17,083 nt of DNA. It comes from Entrophospora sp. SA101. Lineage: Eukaryota; Glomeromycota; Glomeromycetes; Entrophosporales; Entrophosporaceae. Made by a program: the position numbers and the translations under genes. A model generated the notes under the pieces. That model was not told the origin of the DNA, made no database searches, and worked only from the letters and a program-made list of their open reading frames with translations. The stretch's first letter is position 1. Each line of letters begins with the position of its first letter. The DNA is taken from contig CAUDNR010000872.1 in NCBI GenBank assembly GCA_958430865.1, positions 6,386-23,468 of the forward strand, read 5' to 3'. Below are positions 1 through 8,000 of this stretch, piece by piece.

Positions 1-345
1 ATTAACAAACCATTTAAAGATAGACTTCGTGAAAAGTGGAATACTTGGATGAGTTCAGGTAATTTCACCTATACCAATAACGGAAATTTAAGAAAGCCTG
101 AACATAATGTCATTTGTAAATGGATTTTGGAGGTTTGGGATGAAATTCCGAATGAAATGATTGTGAAATCATTTAAAAAGTGTGGCATTAGTAATGCAAT
201 TGATGGATCGGAAGATCATTTGTTTGGACAAGCTTATGGGGATGAAAATGAAGATGAGGAAGATGAATGTGAAATACTAGATAGAAACGATGATTCAGCT
301 GATGAATTAGAAGGGGAAGAGTCTGGTGATTCTGAAAAAGAATAA
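1..345 (+). CDS. C-terminal part of a pogo/CENP-B-type DDE transposase (5' truncated by the window)
   Basis: The reading frame is open from base 1, so the gene starts to the left of the window; 114 residues are visible and end in TAA at 343-345. It opens with NKPFKDRLREKWNTWM, the stretch that in pogo/Tigger/CENP-B DDE endonucleases follows the last catalytic acidic residue, then has a block ending GISNAIDGSEDHLF, typical of the C-terminal boundary of these transposases. The last 40 or so residues are an acidic Asp/Glu tail. The DDE catalytic triad itself lies outside the window, so activity cannot be judged. No matching right-hand terminal inverted repeat is visible in the several hundred bases after the stop, so this may be a domesticated or end-less copy. 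Family assignment is from motif recognition; element boundaries are unknown. Confidence 0.7.
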   Translation: MNKPFKDRLREKWNTWMSSGNFTYTNNGNLRKPEHNVICKWILEVWDEIPNEMIVKSFKKCGISNAIDGSEDHLFGQAYGDENEDEEDECEILDRNDDSADELEGEESGDSEKE

Positions 346-974
346 TCAAAATAAAAAAATTTTCTTATTTTTTTATTTATTATATAAAAATAAGAAATCA
401 AATAAAAAATTTTCAAAAATATAGGTGTTGCTTATATTTATTTTTCTATTTTTTCTGTTTTTTAGTTGCAAATTCTTACTGTTGCTTATATTCGGGAGAA
501 TACAGTAATTTTTTTGCATTGGCTGTTCAAAAACTCTTGTGTGTAAAGTTTTCTATGTAAAGTTCTCTTTTTTACTATGAAACATATGACTTTTTAATTT
601 AGGAGTGGAGACAGTTTTGGAATTGGAAGATCTGCAAATATCTATATGTGTAACATTGAGTTGTCCCCCCATATATTTACTTACCCCTAGGTATTATTTT
701 TTTTTATTTTACTAAATTATTTACTCAATTATATAGAATAACCTAATTGTCAACATTTCTTTGCTGATGAATGCACCAGAGGCTAAATCAGAGTGTCAAA
801 AAAAATGAAGTTCCAGTGTCCTCAGATCGAGAAGATAATTGATTATTAACATGAGCATCTTGTGCTATTACTATGTATTCCTGTATCAATAAAATCAACC
901 AGATGGTCAAAATTTTCATACAAACATTAGAAAAAATAAGCTAATTATTATTACACATATCCGATAATTTTCCT
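346..974. other. AT-rich intergenic stretch, no gene seen
   Basis: No convincing coding sequence on either strand. A 13-bp direct repeat, tgttgcttatatt, occurs at 426-438 and 480-492, and tgtaaagtt is repeated within 540-565. These may be remnants of the 3' end of the transposase unit to the left, but nothing firmer can be said. Confidence 0.4.
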
Positions 975-1340
975 CTACATGCTGAGAATATTTGAATTGA
1001 GATTTTTCACCTTGAGATATCTACATACCTCTTCATAATCAAATACCTCCTTTACATCTTGTGTCTTCTTATTTATGACAGTTATATGACCTTCATGAAT
1101 AATGTGATCATATTTATCCCAGTTTTGAAATTGTAAATATTGCATAGGATTTGTAGTAAATCTACCTTGAGTTTTATGTTTGTTATTTTTAGATTTGCAA
1201 GTCATATTTGACATATCTATATTAATATGTGTAAATGACTTCAATTTTTCCTGATTAATCTCGGATAAAAACATGAATGAACATAAATGGTTATGTAGAC
1301 CATGTTTATTTTTACGAAATAAAAACTTTACTGAAGACAT
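975..1340 (-). CDS. Unrecognised 121-residue ORF
   Basis: I do not recognise this protein. It has ATG at 1340 and a stop at 975-977, a mixed and rather protein-like composition (His, Lys, Asn-rich, with Trp and several Cys), no obvious signal peptide or membrane segment, and no motif I can name. It lies on the same strand as, and about 80 bases downstream of, the Crinkler-like relic at 1423-1729, so it could be a decayed C-terminal part of the same gene. No clean splice junction links the two, so this is only a possibility. In this AT-rich DNA a chance ORF of this length is uncommon but not excluded. Confidence 0.3.
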   Translation of the reverse strand: MSSVKFLFRKNKHGLHNHLCSFMFLSEINQEKLKSFTHINIDMSNMTCKSKNNKHKTQGRFTTNPMQYLQFQNWDKYDHIIHEGHITVINKKTQDVKEVFDYEEVCRYLKVKNLNSNILSM

Positions 1341-1422
1341 AAAAATAAAAAAAATATAACCCAGAAGGACGTAAAAAATAGCACTATTATAATGTGAATA
1401 TAAATAAAAAAAATCTAATTGT

Positions 1423-1729
1423 TCATTCTCGGTTCATGTAGGGAGTATGCAATAATATGTTTTCAGGAGGATCATCATTGAAAAAACTAGAGATTGGAGC
1501 TGGTGATCGCATACGCCTTTCTTCTACACTTACAGGATGATAAATTTGACGAATATCAAGAGGAATATTATTGAATGGAGGTGCCAGCTGATTCTGAATT
1601 GCGGTTTGGAGACCATCAACCGTTGCATCTCTGGAAATCGTAATTATAAACTACAACACTATTGATTGAAAGTTGATTACGTGGGTTATTAGGAATAGCA
1701 AGACAATTGAGAGTAATATCGTTGGCCAT
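1423..1729 (-). pseudogene. Crinkler (CRN)-type N-terminal domain, frameshifted
   Basis: On the minus strand ATG at 1729 opens MANDITLNCLAIPNNP, which resembles the start of Crinkler proteins in Glomeromycotina (Met, then a short hydrophobic beta strand with ITLxCL). The frame stops about 37 residues in. Skipping one base near 1640 restores a reading frame with RDATVDGLQTAIQNQL, then SFFNDDPPENILLHT, ending at a TGA at 1423-1425. These blocks fit the CRN ubiquitin-like region: TVxxLKxxI helix, later a 'PP...H/L' strand. With the single shift the whole is about 101 residues. No large C-terminal effector domain follows clearly. Crinklers are intracellular, often nuclear, effector-like proteins; here the copy appears dead or mis-sequenced by one base. 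The family call rests on pattern recognition only. Confidence 0.42.
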
Positions 1730-1785
1730 TTTCACGTTTCCTAAACACAAAAACCCATAGTGAGTAATTTCACTTTCATAGATAG

Positions 1786-1905
1786 GGCTTTGTTATAAAC
1801 AATGAACACGAGCAAGGAAGACACATTTACCTTATAAAATTATATCATCCAACCATTGCTATTGCTTGTTTTTTCGACCCTAGATATAAAGGCAAATATT
1901 TACTA
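1786..1905 (+). mobile_element. hAT-family transposase fragment
   Basis: An open stretch of about 40 codons, preceded by TAG at 1783-1785, reads ...YLIKLYHPTIAIACFFDPRYKGKYL. The block 'HPtIAIAxFFDPRYKGK' is the conserved core of hAT transposases (usually LDPRyKg/k). There is no start codon or upstream domain. The reading is cut at TA 1904-1905, where a pogo-like terminal repeat begins. It is probably the same ancient copy as the fragment at 2678-2744, separated by later insertions. Confidence 0.5.
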
Positions 1906-1944
1906 CAGTCAAGCCTCGTTTCAACGAAGTTTGGTCTGGTCCCC
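1906..1944 (+). repeat. Pogo/Tigger-like terminal inverted repeat (left end)
   Basis: CAGTCAAGCCTCGTTTCAAC followed by GAAGTTTGG..., directly after a TA dinucleotide. It starts like pogo/Tigger-type ends (CAGT, then CCTCG, then a run ending AACGAA) and matches 19 of 23 bases with the end at 16766. A right-hand partner in reverse complement is not evident within the next kilobase, so this is a solo or badly decayed end. Confidence 0.5.
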
Positions 1945-2125
1945 CTTTTTTTATTAATTAAAAATTTTTGTTTCAACGAATTTTATATATGGGGCATGCT
2001 GCAACAAAACCAGACAAAGTGAACATTGGTATAACCAAGAATTTCAGGGATCAAAATTTAGTCATTTGTAATGTGATCATAATTAACAGTTTTATCTCAT
2101 TTGTTAAATGATATATAGAACTAGT

Positions 2126-2200
2126 GACGAAATAATTTTCGACGAAATGAACTTTCGATGAAACAAACTTTCGACGAAATGATTGTTGATGAAATGAATC
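2126..2200. repeat. Degenerate 15-16 bp tandem repeat
   Basis: About five units of the type gacgaaatgaactttc follow one another (starts at 2126, 2141, 2157, 2173 and 2188), with changes such as gatgaaac and gatgaaat. The unit resembles the 'ttcaacgaa' part of the terminal repeat at 1906 and may have arisen from an element end. Confidence 0.55.
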
Positions 2201-2677
2201 AGACCCACAATATTATTATCGTTTAATATTATTTTCAAATTATTAATTAAATTAATTTGAAAATCCTATTTCTTTAATCATAGACATGAAAAAATCTTGA
2301 GCAGCGCTCTTATTAGTTTATCAGCAGAAAGGTTTTTAAAAATGAACATTTACAAGCCAAGGTAATGGCAAAGGACGATTGAATCGGTTCTATATCCTGT
2401 ATGTGAATCGAACGGTAGTCCGATTGGATAAATGCTTTTGTTAATTATCACCATTATTATCAATTATTTGTTTTACCATTTTGAAGGTGTTCCATCAACA
2501 TCATTACCACATTCTTGCATCATCAACAATTGCCATATCACGAACATATTTTCTTATTAGACTTGTTAATAATGGATAAGGTGCTTCTATCTATCACAAT
2601 TAAATGATGAAAATGAATGATGAGAAGGTTGAAATTTTGAAAACTTACAAAATAAGGTTCAATTGATTTTACATCTA
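2201..2677. other. Non-coding stretch, no feature recognised
   Basis: AT-rich, with no frame I would defend on either strand. It lies between the tandem repeat and the second hAT fragment and is probably decayed transposon DNA. A minus-strand ORF across 2538-2735 is the shadow of the hAT fragment. Confidence 0.35.
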
Positions 2678-2744
2678 ATGCTTTGGCCTTGTTATTATTT
2701 AATTGGTAAAGCACTATCCAAAATGGCTCTAGCAATTAGATCTG
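2678..2744 (+). mobile_element. hAT transposase C-terminal fragment, cut by a MITE
   Basis: A short open frame ends ...YYLIGKALSKMALAIRSV. 'LSKMALAIRSV' is the pattern that opens the C-terminal dimerisation region of hAT transposases (L-S-x-x-A-L/I-...-I-R-S-V/I-P). Reading is broken exactly where the MITE at 2745 begins. With the MITE removed at its TA, the frame would run on for a few more codons. The identification is based on one short motif, so it is moderate at best. Confidence 0.4.
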
Positions 2745-2935
2745 TATGTAGAAAGTGCATATCATACTGAAGGCAAGTGAGTACCATACTGAAGAAAGGG
2801 GAAAAAATGGTTATGTAGAAAGTGCGTACTGTACCAGGGAAGGGGTATTGGTAATATGGAATTTACATGTTGAACTTGTAATTTTTTTTAGTACGGTACT
2901 CACTTGCCTTCAGTATGGTACGCATTTTCTATATA
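2745..2935. mobile_element. MITE, 191 bp with 46-bp terminal inverted repeats
   Basis: The arms 2745-2790 and 2890-2935 are reverse complements with 41 of 46 positions matching by eye; both contain the perfect core catactgaaggcaagtgagt. Each end abuts TA, as expected for a Tc1/mariner-type target. A third copy of the outermost part (tatgtagaaagtgcgtac) lies inside at 2812-2829. The interior has no coding capacity beyond a chance ORF. The element sits in the hAT relic and ends 72 bp before the ATG of the RsfS-like gene, so it forms part of that gene's upstream region. Confidence 0.75.
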
Positions 2936-3007
2936 TTCCAGTTGGATTTTGAGGTTTGGAAACAGATAAAGTTACACGAGTAAAATTTTCTTTTTTTGAT
3001 CAAAAAA

Positions 3008-4167
3008 ATGAATTTAAATCAATTTCGAAGATTAATTATTCTCACGACAAAAAAATTGCCTAAATGTAATCATTATCATCATCATTATAATAATAATATT
3101 AAACTTATTAATATTAATAAAAATAAAAATATATTACTGAATAAAATAATTACAATCCATAATAACAATTTATTATTGTTTAAAAGAACTTATGTAATAT
3201 CAAGTAAAAATCCAAATGAAGCTTCTGTATCATATGAACATGAAAAGGATAAAAACAAAGATGAAAAGAATAATGAAAGAGAAGAAGATATAATAGAGAT
3301 GGTAGATGTAGAAGGAAATGATGATAAAGTTGAAGTTGAGCATATTGATAAATCATTATATCCAGAATTATTTCCAGAAAAAAATGAATTAAATGAATTA
3401 AGTGACGAAGATGGAAATAATGAAGATGTAAAAGGTGCCAGGGAAGAAGATTTTACATGGTTTGTTGATCCTAAATATGAGAATCCTCAAGAAAATGCTG
3501 TCGATGATGAAGATTTTATACCAATGTGGCAGCGTAAAGCATCTGTAGTTGTTTCAGATCTGTCATCAGCAACATCAAAATTTGAAGGGGAAGGAGGAAA
3601 ACATTTGGAAATGGTGAAATATTTAGAAGATGAAGGCATTGAAAATATTACAATTATTGATGTTAGTAAGAAATCTGATTTTGCAGATTGGATGATAATT
3701 GGCGAAGGAAAAAGTTCAAGGCATATGGGTGGCGCAGTTGATGGGTTATATAAAATGGTAATTATAATTTCTACTTGAAAAAGAGGAGCATTTGATATAC
3801 ATAAACACATTTATATACATATATCTTCATATCTTTATATCTTTACATATGTGTCTAGTTGAAAGATAATATAAAGAAACAAAATTTAGATGCGTCCAAT
3901 TCATCATCACTAAGTTATCCAATAGTGGAAGGAAGAGATTCAGATGAATGGATGTTGATTTATACAGAAACAATATTTGTACATTTATTCACACCTGAAG
4001 AAAGAAAATATCGTAATTTAGAAAAATTATGGGAATCAATTCCCTCATATAATGATCTTAGTGATCGTGATAAAAGGATAAGCACTACCAAAGATATTAT
4101 GAAAGGGTTTAAAGGATTCAATCCAAAATTCAGTAGAAGACCTCAACTTATTGGGCTTAAAGACTGA
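3008..4167 (+). CDS. Mitochondrial ribosome silencing factor, RsfS/MALSU1/Atp25 N-terminal family (two exons)
   Basis: Exons are 3008-3757 and 3859-4167; the intron 3758-3858 (101 bp, GT...TAG) removes an in-frame stop and joins two parts of one domain in phase 0, giving 352 residues. The first 65-70 residues are basic, His/Asn-rich and free of acidic residues, which fits a mitochondrial presequence. Residues 71-170 are an acidic linker. The RsfS domain spans about 200-315: ITIIDVSKKSDFADWMIIGE (214-233) with SSRHMGGAVDGL after it, then W281 and VHLFTPEERKYRNLEKLWES (291-310). These match the family signature D/W..I..G.SSRH and VH.F.pe.R.yy.LE.LW. Family members bind ribosomal protein uL14 of the large subunit; in mitochondria they act in large-subunit assembly. 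The long C-terminal part of yeast Atp25 is absent. I chose ATG 3008 because the open frame further upstream has no earlier ATG. The MITE lies just upstream. Confidence 0.88.
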
Positions 4168-4857
4168 GTGAATAAATGATTGATTGATTGGTTAATATAT
4201 TAGTGTTGATTAGTTATTAGATTAGCAAATTATAGTCAGAACTCATTAAACCAAAGTCAATGTTTTCAAAAAAAAAATCTTCGGTTTAGTATCAGCCTAT
4301 AGAGATAAATTTAATAGGTATATAATAAAAAAACATTGGTATATTTGTTTTATCAAAGCATCATCTTAACAAGTTATGACAAAATTAGTAGATTTTAATA
4401 TAATCATCCCCAGATGAGATTCAATTCTAATTTTATTAAGAATAATTTTACCACCTGAAATCTTAACTTAAATAAATATCATTATCATCGATGCCATCAT
4501 AATCCATTATTGCTATATTGCTAAATAAAATAAAATATTTTATTTCAAATTAATTTGATAATTCATATTTTTGGATTAAAGAAGATATTATCAGTAAAAT
4601 TTGGCACCATCAAATTCGATGCTCAATTAATCGTGGATAATGCATATTTAACTGTATATTATATATAGGAAATTGGTCATTGATAATTGAAAGGAACTTA
4701 GACTGCTTGAATTTGATTATTCAAATAATGATCTTGATTATTATGAGCCTCCCAGTTAATAGTAATGAAGATGAAAACACATTAATTAATGGTCGATGAA
4801 GTGATATTAATACTGATAACAAGGGGCTGTTAAGTCACAATTTCCACAAAGTAAAAA
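4168..4857. other. Intergenic stretch, no gene seen
   Basis: 3' flank of the RsfS-like gene followed by AT-rich DNA with many stops in all frames. No repeat, RNA gene or element end was recognised. Confidence 0.4.
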
Positions 4858-5061
4858 ATGAAGATAATTTTTTACAATCTAGAATATTATGAATCTGTCG
4901 GTGAATATGAACTTTTAGCTAGAGGATTCAGGAACTATGACAAGAAGCATGATTTCTTTGGCTATGTGACATTTATAGATGACTTGAACCTTTTTTGTTT
5001 AAGAGTTTTTAGAAACGACAATCATTTGCTAGTTTTTTTTAATTCTTTTTTAGAAATCTGA
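4858..5061 (+). CDS. Small unrecognised ORF (67 residues)
   Basis: ATG at 4858, TGA at 5059-5061. It is aromatic-rich (Phe, Tyr) with the C-terminal third hydrophobic. I find no known motif, no neighbour in the same orientation that would suggest an exon chain, and no clear splice sites. It could be a decayed exon or a chance frame. Confidence 0.15.
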   Translation: MKIIFYNLEYYESVGEYELLARGFRNYDKKHDFFGYVTFIDDLNLFCLRVFRNDNHLLVFFNSFLEI

Positions 5062-5260
5062 GGCTTTGAAATTTTCAACCCGTTGTAAACAAATAACATT
5101 TTTTCTCCGCTTAAGCACGAGAGGAGCAGAGATGAGCTAGCTAATGAAAAATCTCTGTTTTCTTCAACCTAATTTTTTGGGAAGGAATTTTTTGTTTTTA
5201 AAATTAACATACATAATATATTTACCTTTGATGATCTATTACGACGTAGATACCTTTTCC

Positions 5261-5292
5261 GCATGATAAACGTCCTTTACTGTTTATCATGC
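5261..5292. repeat. Perfect 11-bp hairpin
   Basis: gcatgataaac (5261-5271) and gtttatcatgc (5282-5292) are exact reverse complements around a 10-base loop. No gene is adjacent; it may be part of a decayed element. A 12-bp inverted pair, aaatctctgttt at 5149-5160 and aaacagagattt at 5319-5330, surrounds it, which would fit a small MITE centre, but the arms do not extend. Confidence 0.5.
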
Positions 5293-5490
5293 AAATAATA
5301 AATCTTTTTTTTCCAAGCAAACAGAGATTTGGTTTTTAATGCTTGGTTGGCGTGATAAAAATCACTACTGACTGGTATGTTTTTTTTAAATTAACAAGTT
5401 TACAACCGAGAATGCAATTTAAGCCTTTTACCCTTTATTATTATCACATTTTAGATCAAGACAATAGCCTATTTTATTAAATTCGAAATA

Positions 5491-5498
5491 TATAAATA
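5491..5498 (+). promoter_or_regulatory. Possible TATA box upstream of the helicase relic
   Basis: tataaata stands in an otherwise AT-rich stretch but is followed by an unusually GC-rich patch (acggccgctccc) and lies about 110 bp before the first recognisable helicase codons. In DNA this AT-rich such a match alone is weak. Confidence 0.15.
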
Positions 5499-5607
5499 GA
5501 ACGGCCGCTCCCACATTTTTTGCAACACCAACGTAGTAGTAGTGAGAGATATTTCAAGTTTAACCGTGAAACCAGAACCATCTCACCTTTTCAATGTACA
5601 GGAAGGG

Positions 5608-7608
5608 GACATATTTCGTGAACATGTGCATGCATGTCGTTTAGGCTCCAGGAGTTGATGTTTTTACTACTTGGGGAAAAGATATGTAATTCCTCAGTTC
5701 AGGTAAAATACCTAGTGACTGATCCACCTGCTATCTGCTCAAAATGTGCATTACCAATTTCAATGATTGATTTGGATGATGATAATCCCTATTGGAAAGA
5801 TCTTATAGAGAAATACTTTGGGCACCCAACTGGAGAACCTTTTAAATCCATGTTATACAAAGATTATTTTGAACAATATAAGATATCTTTGTCACCATTA
5901 AATTCAACAAAATAAACTATATTCTGTGATCTCCTTGGAAATTATGTTATTAAAAGGAAGAAAAAAATATTGGTCAGATATAGAATTCTTCACATGAGGC
6001 ATGGTGAATTATATTTTTACCAAAGACTTTTGTTGAATTTTCCAGTAAGAAGTGAGCAAGAGTTGATAGGATCTTACACAACTTACAGAGAGCATTATCT
6101 TGCCATATATACTGAAAATTCTTTACAGTTGTTGAACTTTGAACAGCAACATCAACATAATCAGACCATTGAAATTCTGGACCAGTATTGTGCACTTATG
6201 GAGACTCTTTAACCATTGTTATCCTGTGATATAAAAGAACTAATAAAACAACAACTTGAAAAAACAAAAATGGTACCTGCTGCTATTCCAAACAATCCTA
6301 TGCTGTACTTGCCAAGTTGACAATACAGATGTATTCAAATAATTAGGAACTTTATGGGGAAGGGAGATCCATACCATTGTCCCTATTTTTTCATAACTGG
6401 AAGTGCATACAGAATTGGAAAATCTTATCTAATTAATATGTTGAAAAGAATATTTACATCTTCAAGAAAAAATTTTCTCTTAATGACTCCAACAGGAATT
6501 TCAGCCCAAAATGTCAAAGGGCAAACAATTCACTCTGCATTAAAAATTAGATCTAATGGTGAAAATTATCAAACATTAGCATTTGTAGATAAAGAATTTA
6601 ACCTGAAATTGACATGATAATAATTGATGAAATCTCAATGGTGTCAGCATCACTGTTGACCTTCATATCTGAAATATTTTCATCAATTCACTATAATCAC
6701 GAACCTTTTGGTGGCATAAATTTCATCATTATTAGAGACCCTGCACAACTTCCACCAGTAATGTATATAAGCTACCTATTTGGAGATTACTTTATCCACT
6801 CTTTCTTTGCCATTCACATCAACCAAATGATGACCTGAATTTTACAACCTCTTACAAAATATCAGAATTGGTAATATTTCACAACAGGTTTGGCAGAATT
6901 AGAAGAGAAGTTTCATGGTAGTCTTGAGAACTCTGTAGAGTCTATCTTGAACACAACACATATTGTTGGCCTCAGAGAATGTGCTGATCAAATAAATAGG
7001 ACAATATGTAATCTTTTATCTGTTCTGGATAATAAAATTATAATATCCAAATCTACCGATATGTTAAGTGGAAAGATTGTAGATTTTGATAATGACAAAC
7101 TGTTTAAAAATAAAACAAACCTTCCAAAAATTTTGAGAGCTCAGATTGGTGCAAGGGTTATGTTCCTCAACAACTCTCAGGTAAAACACAAAATCTGCAA
7201 TGGTACCATTGGAGTAATAACTGATGTTGATGTAGGAAACATGAAAGTGAGAGTTGTTTTTTCTGTTCACTCTGGAATAGTAGATATGGATATCAAAAAA
7301 CAAACATCAAATTTCTTAGTGAATGATATTCCTGCAAGTAGGGAACAATTTCCAATCAAAATGCTTTTGCATTGACAGTACATAAAACACAATCATTAAC
7401 TTTACCTGACATATCCCTTAGTCTCGATTCCCAAATATTTGCAGCAGGTCAAGCATATGTATCTTTAAGTCGTTGCACTGATTGGGAGAAGGTTAAAATT
7501 AATGCATTTACAAGGGAAGCATTTATTACTGATCAATCAATGATAGCAGAATACAAACGTTTAGAAAGAATTGCTGCCAACTCACTTCCATTTTCTGTAA
7601 CTCGATAG
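5608..7608 (+). pseudogene. PIF1-type DNA helicase of a Helitron-like mobile family, multiply broken
   Basis: Successive frames carry, in the right order, the parts of the large PIF1-like proteins common in Glomeromycotina. An N-terminal part has VKYLVTDPPA and YWKDLIEKYF (5608-5915). A segment with VRYRILHMRHGELYFYQRLL and VRSEQELIGSYTTYREHY follows (about 5940-6212). The helicase core comes next: Walker A region ITGSAYRIGKSYLI (6354 on), Walker B MIIIDEISMV (6614), RDPAQLPPV, GLRECADQIN, QIGARVMFLNN, and motif VI HKTQSLTLP...GQAYVSLSRC (7372-7608). At least five interruptions separate them: near 5640, 5916-5940, 6213-6353, 6612, 6839-6890 and 7365. The last needs only one base to read NAFALTVHKTQ. 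The P-loop is also altered: AGTGKS is expected, AYRIGKS is seen. Such PIF1 helicases unwind DNA 5' to 3' and accompany rolling-circle transposons; this one cannot make a whole protein. Confidence 0.8.
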
Positions 7609-7868
7609 TAATACTGTAATTGTAATAGAATTAATATTATCGTCGTTTGGCATGTAAAAACAAAATAAAAAATAATAAAATTTTGTTGTACGAATCGCAA
7701 ATCTCTTTATCTGTACTGGTTGGTGACGAAGTCACCACAAATATAAATTTTGCAATATGCAGTAGATAATTCGGTCACAAGTGTAACAAAGCTTAATTGA
7801 AAAGGAAACCTGTGGGCACTTTTTCAACCATGATCGATTTGTCATTTTAAATTGGAAAGAAACAAACA
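7609..7868. other. Spacer between helicase relic and kinase duplication
   Basis: No gene. A small hairpin, tggtgac-gaa-gtcacca (7721-7737), is present. It is not followed by a CTRR end, so I do not call it a Helitron terminus. Confidence 0.4.
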
Positions 7869-8000
7869 TGATCGAACAGTTTGTAGATTAAAGCAACGTT
7901 TCACGGTTGTGTAAACATACAAAAGTTAATTCATCTTCTATTTAGTGAAACAACAACTTTCTTTTAAGAAAAAAGTTTTTTTAAAACCATAAATAAAATA

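Noticed and set aside
2755..2952. Plus-strand 65-residue ORF
   Set aside because: It lies almost wholly within the MITE and its inverted arms.
3487..3810. Minus-strand ORF opposite the RsfS-like gene
   Set aside because: Shadow of exon 1; the plus strand carries the conserved domain.
7721..7737. Hairpin tggtgac-gaa-gtcacca as a Helitron 3' end
   Set aside because: No CTRR within the following bases, and the arms are only seven bases long.
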